This document shows, piece after piece, positions 15,591 to 21,884 of a stretch of DNA of 21,884 bases. Position numbers and translations under genes: made by a program. Position 1 is the first letter of the stretch; each line of letters opens with the position of its first letter. Under the pieces are notes generated by a model, which was given only the letters and a program-made list of their open reading frames with translations, searched no databases and was not told the DNA's origin. This stretch comes from GYS-P2D sp964489125 (GTDB taxonomy: Bacteria > Bacteroidota > Bacteroidia > Chitinophagales > Saprospiraceae): contig CAZAXY010000063.1 of the NCBI GenBank assembly GCA_964489125.1, positions 1-21,884 on the forward strand, given 5' to 3'.

Positions 15591-15598
15591 TAGTTTTG
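15591..15598 (+). promoter_or_regulatory. TAnnTTTG -7 box upstream of mutL
   Basis: TAGTTTTG followed by C is an exact -7 match that ends 12 bp before the mutL ATG at 15611. A TTG at 15596 in the mutL frame lies inside the box and would be upstream of, or at, the transcript start. This is the main reason to prefer the ATG at 15611. Confidence 0.5.
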
Positions 15599-15610
15599 CA
15601 AAAGTTATTC

Positions 15611-17434
15611 ATGAGCGGTATTATCAATCTTCTTCCCGATTCTTTAGCTAATCAGATAGCAGCTGGTGAGGTCATTCAGCGCCCGGCTTCTGTGGTTAAG
15701 GAGTTATTAGAAAACGCCTTGGATGCTGGCGCAGATAGAATTAAACTCATAATCAAGGATTCTGGCAAAACCCTTATCCAAGTTGTTGATAATGGCATAG
15801 GGATGAATGAGGTTGATGCCCGAATGTGCTTTGAGCGTCATGCCACATCTAAGATTAATAAATCGGATGATTTATTTAATATCAAATCCTTTGGGTTTAG
15901 GGGTGAGGCGATGGCGTCTATTGCTGCAGTATCTACAGTACACCTCAAGAGCAAACACAGTGATCACGATCTCGGAACAGAGATCTTGATAGAAGGTAGC
16001 AAGGTCAAAAGTCAGGCTCCTTGTAACACGGCCATTGGCACTTCGATAGCGGTTAGGAATCTGTTTTTTAATGTGCCAGCTCGAAGAAAATTTCTCAAAA
16101 GCGATCCAGTCGAGTTGAAACATATATTAGAGGAGTTTATCAGAGTGGCTTTGCCTCACCCTGAGGTCCACTTTACTGTCCATCATAATGAAAATGAATT
16201 GTATCATTTTCCCAAATCAAACCTTCGCCAGAGAATAGTTAATTACTTCAATAAAGGCGTCAATGAGAAAATCGTCCCTGTAACAGAGGAGACGGATTTC
16301 GTAACTATTGGCGGATTTGTTGGCAAACCCGATCTAATCAAGAAGACGAGAGGAGATCAATACCTATTTGTCAATCAGCGATTTATTAAGAGCAACTATC
16401 TCAATCATGCGATTAAGATGGCTTTTGATAGTCTGATCCCTAAGGATCATCATCCGTTCTACGTGCTCATGTTGGCCATTGACCCCGCATTTATAGATGT
16501 CAATATTCACCCAACTAAGCAAGAAGTCAAATTTGAGAATGAACGCCTGATCTACAATTATATCAGAGTAGCAGTCAAGCATGCTTTGGGGAAATACAGC
16601 GTTGTTCCGGCATTAGACTTCGATAGAGTGAATGCTCAACAATTTGATCGTGCACAGCGTGAACCAGAAGTAGCACATAGGCCGAGTTATCAGAATGAGA
16701 TAAGCTACAAGTCTGGATCGAGAGCAACATCACAACAAGAGAAAGACCAGTGGACACAGTTTTACACAGAGATTTCCTCGGTAGACACCTCTGTCCCAAT
16801 AGAGCCAAAGTCACTAACTCTCCATAGCGATTGGTCCGATGAACATGAGAAAGACATTACTAGCGATCAACCATCATCTAATAGCTTTCAGGTCCACGAT
16901 GCTTATCTGATTAGTTCTATTAAGTCTGGATTGCTTGTAATTGACCAGGAAGCAGCGCATGAGCGTATCCTATACGAGAGATACCTATCAAGACTACACA
17001 ATACTAAGATGGCCTCACAGAAGAGCTTATTTCCAGAGACCGTTCAGGTAGACCATGCATATGTCGGTATTATGGATGAGCTGATGCCTCAATTGAAGTT
17101 TGTGGGATTCGGTATAGATAAAGTCTCATCACAGACCTATATAATAAACTCTATACCTGTGGATGGGCTTAATGAGTCTGCAGGTTCATACATAAACCGA
17201 TTCTTAACAACATATGCTGCTAATCAAGAACTGGAGCTTGATATGGTCGATAACATCGCCCGCTCCATGGCAATAAATAGCAGCATTAAAAAAGGAAAAA
17301 AGCTCGAACAAGAAGAGATAGACGAACTCATTGATCAATTATTTGGTTGTCAATTACCATACAGTAGCCCATCAGGCAAGAAATGTTTTATCACTTATAG
17401 TCTTGACGAAATGCTACAACAGTTTAAAAACTGA
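15611..17434 (+). CDS. mutL: DNA mismatch repair protein MutL
   Basis: This 607-residue MutL dimer links MutS mismatch recognition to strand incision. It starts with MSGIINLLPDSLANQIAAGE, the usual MutL opening, so the ATG at 15611 is chosen over the TTG at 15596. GHKL ATPase motifs are complete: E34-N35 (LLENALDAGA), D60-N-G-I-G64, RHATSKI (76-82) and GFRGEA (95-100). The transducer part keeps NVPARRKFL and the NIHPTKQEVKF signature. A polar, variable linker (about 340-425) leads to the dimerisation domain. There the endonuclease motif DQHA-x2-E-x4-E reads D445-Q-E-A-A-H-E451-R-I-L-Y-E456, so the His is Glu. The C-terminal CPHGRP-like segment is replaced by SPSGKKC. Nicking activity may therefore be altered. 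The gene is 3 bp from the next gene, so it is the first in an operon. Confidence 0.95.
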   Translation: MSGIINLLPDSLANQIAAGEVIQRPASVVKELLENALDAGADRIKLIIKDSGKTLIQVVDNGIGMNEVDARMCFERHATSKINKSDDLFNIKSFGFRGEAMASIAAVSTVHLKSKHSDHDLGTEILIEGSKVKSQAPCNTAIGTSIAVRNLFFNVPARRKFLKSDPVELKHILEEFIRVALPHPEVHFTVHHNENELYHFPKSNLRQRIVNYFNKGVNEKIVPVTEETDFVTIGGFVGKPDLIKKTRGDQYLFVNQRFIKSNYLNHAIKMAFDSLIPKDHHPFYVLMLAIDPAFIDVNIHPTKQEVKFENERLIYNYIRVAVKHALGKYSVVPALDFDRVNAQQFDRAQREPEVAHRPSYQNEISYKSGSRATSQQEKDQWTQFYTEISSVDTSVPIEPKSLTLHSDWSDEHEKDITSDQPSSNSFQVHDAYLISSIKSGLLVIDQEAAHERILYERYLSRLHNTKMASQKSLFPETVQVDHAYVGIMDELMPQLKFVGFGIDKVSSQTYIINSIPVDGLNESAGSYINRFLTTYAANQELELDMVDNIARSMAINSSIKKGKKLEQEEIDELIDQLFGCQLPYSSPSGKKCFITYSLDEMLQQFKN

Positions 17435-17437
17435 TCT

Positions 17438-18031
17438 ATGAATAATCTCACGGAAGTCGTCAAACAACTGATCATAATCAATGTGATCATATTTATAGGA
17501 ACTGTTATTCCACCATTATCGTCATATCGAGATATCCTCGCTTTTCATCCTCCTGGTTATGGCTTCAAACCATTTCAAATTGTTACACATATGTTTATGC
17601 ATAGTGGTAGCAGTCCTACACACTTGTTTTTCAACATGTTTACTTTATATTTTTTTGGTCCTATGATTGAGCGCCTTTGGGGTCCAAAAAAATTTTTGGT
17701 TTACTACATACTATGTGGTTTAGGAGCATTAGGACTTCACTTCTTGATTGGAAACTTAACAGGTGGCGTTAGTCCAGTATTAGGGGCGTCTGGAGCAATT
17801 AGCGGTGTTGTATTGGCATTTGGAATGCTCTATCCCAACATGAAAGTGATGTTGTTAATCCCACCTATTCCGATGAAAGCCAAGTATATGGTTCTTATTT
17901 TCTTAGGGATTGATTTGTATTTAGGGCTTAGCAGTCACAATACAGGCATCGCTCATTTTGCACATTTAGGAGGCGCCTTGTTTGGTTTTCTACTTATTTT
18001 GTTTTGGAGAAAATTTCCGTTTAGGATGTAA
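17438..18031 (+). CDS. Rhomboid-family intramembrane serine protease (first copy)
   Basis: The product, 197 residues, is a compact six-helix rhomboid. The catalytic dyad is visible: S118 in LGASGAISG (the GxSG motif) and H176 in AHFAHLGGALFG. The HxxxN motif of the oxyanion region is H62-L-F-F-N66 (THLFFNMFTLYFFG), with a further His-Met-Phe-Met-His at 51-55 in the loop before it. Rhomboids cleave single-pass membrane proteins within or near the membrane; the substrate is not predictable. Only 3 bp separate it from mutL and 32 bp from the second rhomboid, so all are likely co-transcribed. There is no extra domain. Confidence 0.93.
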   Translation: MNNLTEVVKQLIIINVIIFIGTVIPPLSSYRDILAFHPPGYGFKPFQIVTHMFMHSGSSPTHLFFNMFTLYFFGPMIERLWGPKKFLVYYILCGLGALGLHFLIGNLTGGVSPVLGASGAISGVVLAFGMLYPNMKVMLLIPPIPMKAKYMVLIFLGIDLYLGLSSHNTGIAHFAHLGGALFGFLLILFWRKFPFRM

Positions 18032-18063
18032 CTTTCAGAAATTCAAACGTTCTTAAGATAAGT

Positions 18064-18945
18064 ATGCTACAGTCTATCGTTGACGATATTAAGGGCCAGT
18101 TCAGATATGGCAATAAGATCATGCAGATCATATTGGTCAACTGTTTTGTTTTTTTAGGTGTCATTGTTGTTAAGGCGTTCAGTCCAGCGAGTAGTGACTT
18201 TTTTCAAAACTTCTTTGAATTAGTAGCATTGCCTGTTGGCTTTTTCAGCGTACTTCAAAAACCTTGGACGCTATTCACCCACATGATCTTACATCAGGGG
18301 CCATGGCATTTGGCATTCAATATGTTGCTCCTCTATTGGTTTGGTCGAATCGTGGGAGATCTAATCGGCGATAAAAAAATCTTGCCGCTCTATATCGCTG
18401 GTGGTTTGTTTGGAGCTTTGTTTCTATTGTTTTTTACACCGATAATGGGTCTGTCAGGAATCGCTTATGGCGCATCTGCGGCAGTTATGACATTCGTTGT
18501 GGCAGCAGGGGCCTTAGCTCCAGAGTATAATATGAGATTGATCCTTCTAGGGGATGTAAAGCTCAAATGGATAGTACTTGTACTTGTCTTACTAGATATA
18601 ATTAGGTTAGCATCAGGCGCTACCAATCAAGGCGGAAGTATGGCCCATCTAGGCGGGGCTTTATTTGGTGGTTTATATATCTATCTACTTCAGCAAGGAA
18701 CAGACTTATTAGGTTTCCTTCCGAGTCAAAAAGATCGAATACGCCGCCCTAAGAAACAGAAGACAAGGATGACTGTAGTGCACAATGTGCGAACGAAAGC
18801 AGACTCTAACCAACAATCACAAGTGACTGTCAATCTGCAATCTGAAGTAGATCGGATTCTTGACAAAATTAATGCATCAGGTTATGACAGCCTCAGCGCT
18901 GAAGACAAAGAAATACTCTACAGAGCAAGCCAAAATAAAGACTAA
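18064..18945 (+). CDS. Rhomboid-family protein with cytosolic C-terminal tail (second copy)
   Basis: The protein is 293 residues long. The rhomboid core spans about 20-215: H82-L-A-F-N86 (HxxxN in WHLAFNMLLLYWFG), S138 in YGASAAVMTF and H195 in SMAHLGGALFGG. The usual GxSG is GASA here, so the residue after the nucleophile is Ala instead of Gly; Ser and His are kept, so it may still be active. Residues 220-293 are a soluble, basic then acidic tail with a final helical segment (EVDRILDKINASGYDSLSAEDKEIL) seen in a Bacteroidota-specific rhomboid type (family knowledge). It follows the first rhomboid at 32 bp and precedes the EEP gene at 6 bp. Its substrate is unknown. Confidence 0.9.
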   Translation: MLQSIVDDIKGQFRYGNKIMQIILVNCFVFLGVIVVKAFSPASSDFFQNFFELVALPVGFFSVLQKPWTLFTHMILHQGPWHLAFNMLLLYWFGRIVGDLIGDKKILPLYIAGGLFGALFLLFFTPIMGLSGIAYGASAAVMTFVVAAGALAPEYNMRLILLGDVKLKWIVLVLVLLDIIRLASGATNQGGSMAHLGGALFGGLYIYLLQQGTDLLGFLPSQKDRIRRPKKQKTRMTVVHNVRTKADSNQQSQVTVNLQSEVDRILDKINASGYDSLSAEDKEILYRASQNKD

Positions 18946-18951
18946 CACCTC

Positions 18952-19995
18952 TTGAGAAAAACGATCTATCGTTGGATCAGCTGGTTTACAGCGGCATGGG
19001 TTCTATTAGCATCCTTATCTCAATGGGTCAGGCCGCTTGGAGCACTCAACTTTTCATTGGTTGGACTAACCTTTCCATACGTCTTTATGCTTGGGGTAGT
19101 CATATTATTAGTCGCAATGAGGCGCAGATCGTATGGTTACTATGTGCTGCTTGTTGCGGTTGTTATCGTAGCACCATCGATGCGCCATTTTATTAATTGG
19201 TCCTCGCCCTCCTCAGATCATAGTGCTATGGATCTATGCATCATGTCTTATAATGCTATGACGGGGATTAAGATGGTAGATGATCGATATGTGATGACAT
19301 CTGAAATAAAGACCGAGTTCAGTGAAATGTTATTAGAGGAACCTCAGCCTGATATCATATTGCTGCAAGAAGTCAATCATATTGTTGAGAAGATTCTACC
19401 TACAACGACTACCTATCCATTCTATCATAAATTGAAGAGCAGGGGCACTGCAGTCGTTTCTAAGTATCCAATAGTTAAGGAAGGGGTAATAGACTTTGGT
19501 GCCAAGCCCAATTCTTGTGTATGGGCAGATATCGATATTAAAGGAGAAACAATTAGGGTTTACAGTACTCATCTTGAATCCAATAGACTAAGTGAAGAAT
19601 CCGTAAAAATTATCACCAAGAGCAACCATGATAATAACAATCTGATTAGTGAATTTGGCAGTATGATTAGCAGATACCATAAGTACTCCTCAGTGAGAGC
19701 AGAGCAAGCTGATAAGATCAGAGCACATATGGATCAGAGTCCACATCCTGTAGTTGTAGCAGGGGACTTTAACGAGACGCCTATATCCTATACTTACCAG
19801 AAGCTTTCGGAAGACCTTAGTGATGCATATCGAGAACAAGGAGCAGGTATTGGGACCACTTGGATTGGCCTTATACCTATGTTGAGAATTGACTATTTAC
19901 TTGCAGACAGAAGGCTCACCCCATTGTCGTATGAACGGATGGATAGCAAGCTCTCAGATCATTATCCTATTAAGGCATCGTATGATCTGAAATAA
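18952..19995 (+). CDS. Membrane-anchored endonuclease/exonuclease/phosphatase (EEP) family hydrolase
   Basis: The protein has 347 residues, with TTG as start: no ATG occurs before Met56, and the TTG is 6 bp after the preceding stop and gives a proper membrane helix. Three N-terminal transmembrane segments (about 8-26, 37-56, 62-80) are followed by an EEP catalytic domain from about 95. The metal and catalytic residues are in order: N101 (SYNAMTG), E140 (ILLQEVNH), H207 (YSTHLES), D272 and N274 (AGDFNETP), D314 (RIDYLLAD) and D336-H337 (SDHYPIK). EEP enzymes cut phosphodiester bonds of nucleic acids, phosphoinositides or sphingomyelin. Which substrate applies is unknown, but anchoring places the domain outside or at the membrane face. 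The order mutL-rhomboid-rhomboid-EEP recurs in the phylum, to my knowledge. Confidence 0.88.
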   Translation: MRKTIYRWISWFTAAWVLLASLSQWVRPLGALNFSLVGLTFPYVFMLGVVILLVAMRRRSYGYYVLLVAVVIVAPSMRHFINWSSPSSDHSAMDLCIMSYNAMTGIKMVDDRYVMTSEIKTEFSEMLLEEPQPDIILLQEVNHIVEKILPTTTTYPFYHKLKSRGTAVVSKYPIVKEGVIDFGAKPNSCVWADIDIKGETIRVYSTHLESNRLSEESVKIITKSNHDNNNLISEFGSMISRYHKYSSVRAEQADKIRAHMDQSPHPVVVAGDFNETPISYTYQKLSEDLSDAYREQGAGIGTTWIGLIPMLRIDYLLADRRLTPLSYERMDSKLSDHYPIKASYDLK

Positions 19996-19998
19996 AGA

Positions 19999-20006
19999 TA
20001 CTTTTG
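19999..20006 (+). promoter_or_regulatory. TAnnTTTG -7 box upstream of cysS
   Basis: TACTTTTG followed by CAACT is an exact -7 match. It starts 4 bp past the EEP stop and lies 54 bp before the cysS ATG. It implies an independent cysS transcription unit with a leader of about 45-50 nt. No -33 match is clear. Confidence 0.5.
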
Positions 20007-20060
20007 CAACTGTTTATAAAGTGATTCATCACTCCTGAGGAAAGACCATATAAGAGAGGC

Positions 20061-21560
20061 ATGTCGCAATTGCATATATATAACAGTCTAAGTAAAGAGA
20101 AGGAAGCGTTTCAACCGATCAATGAAGGGCACATAGGTATGTACGTATGTGGACCTACCGTATATAGTGATGTGCATCTGGGCAACATCAGAACCTTCAT
20201 AGCATTTGATGTAGTCTATAGATATCTGATACATCTAGGATATAAGGTGAGATATGTGCGCAACATAACTGATGTAGGGCATCTTGTTGGGGACCTTGAT
20301 ACCGGAGAAGACAAGATTGCAGAACGAGCAAAGCTCGAGAATCTCGAGCCGATGGAAGTAGTACAGAAGTATACTAATGGCTTCCATCAGATGATGTCCA
20401 TATTCAATGTGTCCCCGCCAAGCATCGAACCCAGAGCTACGGGACATATAATAGAACAAATCGAGATGGTCCAGAAGATATTGGATAACAACCTCGCTTA
20501 TGTGAAGAACGGCTCAGTATACTTCGATACGATTAAGTTTCATAAGAAATATGAGAGCTATGGTAGTCTCTCGGGCAGAGTGATTGATGATCTGTTCTCG
20601 GAAACTCGTGATCTCAAAAACCAAAAAGAAAAGCGTAATCCTGCCGACTTCGCCATATGGATGAAGGCAGATGACAGGCACTTGATGAAATGGAACTCGC
20701 CGTGGTCGATTGGATTTCCAGGATGGCACTTGGAGTGTTCAGCAATGAGCACAAAATACCTTGGAGAGCGCTTTGACATCCATGGCGGTGGTGGCGATCT
20801 CAAATTTCCACATCACGAAAACGAAGTAGCCCAAAACATGGGAGCTTGTGGCTGCGCTCCAGCTAAGTACTGGCTGCATAGTAATATGCTACTGATGAAT
20901 GGACGTAAGATGTCCAAGAGTGATGGTAATACGATCACGCCTCATCAACTGTTTACAGGAGAGAGTGAACATGTAGAAAAAGGTTTTAGTCCAATGGTGA
21001 TTCGTTTCTTCCTGATGCAGGCACACTATAGGTCTACCATTGATCTTAGTAATGATGCACTAGTGGCGGCAGAAAAAGGATACAAGAAGCTTATGGAGGC
21101 CAATAGGTTCCTTCAAGACGTAGATCATAAAGGGGGGGAAAGCGGCTCAGATCTTGATCAACAGATCAGCAAATTAATTGCTGCAGTATTCGAAGAACTC
21201 AATGATGACTTCAATACGCCAAAGGCCATAGCAAGATTATTCGAATTGGTGCCAATCATAAACAGCTATAAGGATGGCAAGCAAGATTTTATAAATTTCG
21301 GTGGAGACACAATGGAGGCATTAAAGAAGTGCTTTACTGATGTTTTGGCTAACATCTTAGGGTTACAAGACGATTCTACTAGCCAAGGAAGTGGATTATA
21401 TGACAGCCTAGACGGTGTCATGCAATTGGTCCTCGAACTGCGTCAGCAGGCTAGGGCTAACAAAGACTGGACAACATCAGATAAGATACGTGATGCGCTC
21501 GCTAAAGAGAATATCCTAGTTAAGGATGGCAAAGATGGGTCTTCATGGAGTCTAAATTAG
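20061..21560 (+). CDS. cysS: Cysteinyl-tRNA synthetase
   Basis: The enzyme (499 residues, normal length) charges tRNA-Cys in the cytoplasm. Class I synthetase signatures are present: the HIGH variant H39-L-G-N42 in CGPTVYSDVHLGN and the KMSKS loop K283-M-S-K-S287 (GRKMSKSDGN). The zinc site that selects cysteine has C30, a Cys in GWHLECSAMS, and His and Glu in FPHHENEVAQ. The region between (about 60-220) holds the CysRS-specific part with TDVGHL and RNPADFAIWMK. The C-terminal helical DALR-type domain (about 360-499) binds the tRNA. It has its own -7 box and is followed at 13 bp by the M28-type lipoprotein gene, which is probably co-transcribed. Confidence 0.97.
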   Translation: MSQLHIYNSLSKEKEAFQPINEGHIGMYVCGPTVYSDVHLGNIRTFIAFDVVYRYLIHLGYKVRYVRNITDVGHLVGDLDTGEDKIAERAKLENLEPMEVVQKYTNGFHQMMSIFNVSPPSIEPRATGHIIEQIEMVQKILDNNLAYVKNGSVYFDTIKFHKKYESYGSLSGRVIDDLFSETRDLKNQKEKRNPADFAIWMKADDRHLMKWNSPWSIGFPGWHLECSAMSTKYLGERFDIHGGGGDLKFPHHENEVAQNMGACGCAPAKYWLHSNMLLMNGRKMSKSDGNTITPHQLFTGESEHVEKGFSPMVIRFFLMQAHYRSTIDLSNDALVAAEKGYKKLMEANRFLQDVDHKGGESGSDLDQQISKLIAAVFEELNDDFNTPKAIARLFELVPIINSYKDGKQDFINFGGDTMEALKKCFTDVLANILGLQDDSTSQGSGLYDSLDGVMQLVLELRQQARANKDWTTSDKIRDALAKENILVKDGKDGSSWSLN

Positions 21561-21573
21561 ATCAACAGAGAAT

Positions 21574-21884
21574 ATGAGATATATCTGCGTATTTACAGTT
21601 CTGGTATTTATAGTCATTGGTTGCAAAGAGGAACCAACATCTGATACAAGCCCTGCCACTACTAAAACGACAGTTCAGATTCCAGCATTCAGTGGTGACA
21701 ATGCGTATGCCAATGTTGAAAAGCAATTGGCCTTTGGGTTTCGCATACCAGGTACTGAAGAACACAAGGAGTGTGGAGAGTGGATCATATCAACAATGGA
21801 AGCGCACGGTGCCAAGGTAAAGAAGCAAAACTTCAAGTCAAGTTTCTTGGGGAAAACCAATGTGCCATCATTCAATATTATGGC
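21574..21884 (+). CDS. M28-type peptidase lipoprotein, N-terminal part (cut by window end)
   Basis: The frame is open from the ATG at 21574 to the window edge, giving 103 residues plus two bases. A short signal peptide ends at VIGC (lipid Cys at residue 17), so it is a predicted lipoprotein, followed by a Thr/Ser-rich spacer. The segment AYANVEKQLAFGFRIPGT, then ECGEWIISTMEAHGAKV, matches the N-terminal region of M28 zinc peptidases (the RxPGT motif and following helix), including glutaminyl-peptide cyclotransferase-like members. The zinc ligands lie beyond the window, so peptidase and cyclase cannot be told apart. It is 13 bp after cysS, probably in the same transcript. Confidence 0.72.
   Translation, partial: MRYICVFTVLVFIVIGCKEEPTSDTSPATTKTTVQIPAFSGDNAYANVEKQLAFGFRIPGTEEHKECGEWIISTMEAHGAKVKKQNFKSSFLGKTNVPSFNIM

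Noticed and set aside
20020..20033. AGTGA/TCACT hairpin in the cysS leader
   Set aside because: The 5-bp stem is too short and has no T run for a terminator. No T-box-type features (such as AGGGTGGNACCGCG) are present, so it is likely chance.
20037..20047. GAGGAAAGACC string resembling the conserved RNase P RNA segment
   Set aside because: Only about 10 bases match. The 65-bp gap before cysS is far too short for RNase P RNA and no paired conserved region is present.
1..21884. CRISPR arrays, insertion sequences, prophage, toxin-antitoxin or restriction genes
   Set aside because: No regularly spaced repeats, transposase, integrase, terminal inverted repeats or defence-domain genes were seen on either strand.

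Overview
The window looks like chromosomal DNA of a free-living member of the Bacteroidota, possibly a Saprospiria- or Cytophagia-like marine or soil lineage; the rank below phylum is inference. The signs are: the long (630-residue) PurF form with a short N-terminal extension before the catalytic Cys; tandem OmpH/Skp-like chaperones; the order mutL - rhomboid - rhomboid - EEP hydrolase, which from memory recurs in this phylum; several lipoproteins; almost no Shine-Dalgarno sequences; and upstream elements matching TAnnTTTG, the -7 promoter box of this phylum. No tRNA, rRNA, CRISPR array, insertion sequence or prophage gene was seen. The sequence is moderately AT-rich throughout, and more so at about 1200-2345.

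Layout. Positions 1-1042 (minus) hold the 5' part of a lipoprotein serine hydrolase of the beta-lactamase/transpeptidase fold. Positions 1043-2345 form a poorly conserved island: a non-coding stretch with a 14-bp palindrome, a Cys-rich reading frame without a proper start, and a helical lipoprotein on the plus strand. From 2356 to 15165 everything is on the minus strand: a TSUP transporter coupled to methylmalonyl-CoA epimerase; mscL; aconitase; a three-gene unit transcribed as GCS2-CBS ligase, then aminotransferase, then omega-amidase-type nitrilase; a fatty acid hydroxylase-superfamily membrane protein; an envelope cluster (SPOR lipoprotein and two OmpH/Skp proteins); and PurF. A divergent promoter region at about 15166-15243 separates purF from the plus-strand run: a small tail-anchored basic protein, mutL, two rhomboids, an EEP-family hydrolase, cysS, and the start of an M28-type peptidase lipoprotein cut by the window end.

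Three intrinsic terminators are clear, after mscL, aconitase and the OmpH genes, and they mark transcription-unit ends. Five exact TAnnTTTG boxes lie just upstream of aconitase, ompH-1, purF, mutL and cysS, each followed by C. The mutL box overlaps the more upstream TTG and so favours the ATG at 15611.

Most of the window is housekeeping. No clearly new system is visible. The points most worth a second look are: the ligase/aminotransferase/amidase unit, which resembles gamma-glutamyl compound synthesis plus glutamine-transaminase/omega-amidase repair; the altered endonuclease motif in MutL (DQEA instead of DQHA, with no C-terminal CPHGRP-type motif); the second rhomboid, with GASA at the active site and a cytosolic tail; and the start-less Cys-rich reading frame at 1303-1644.
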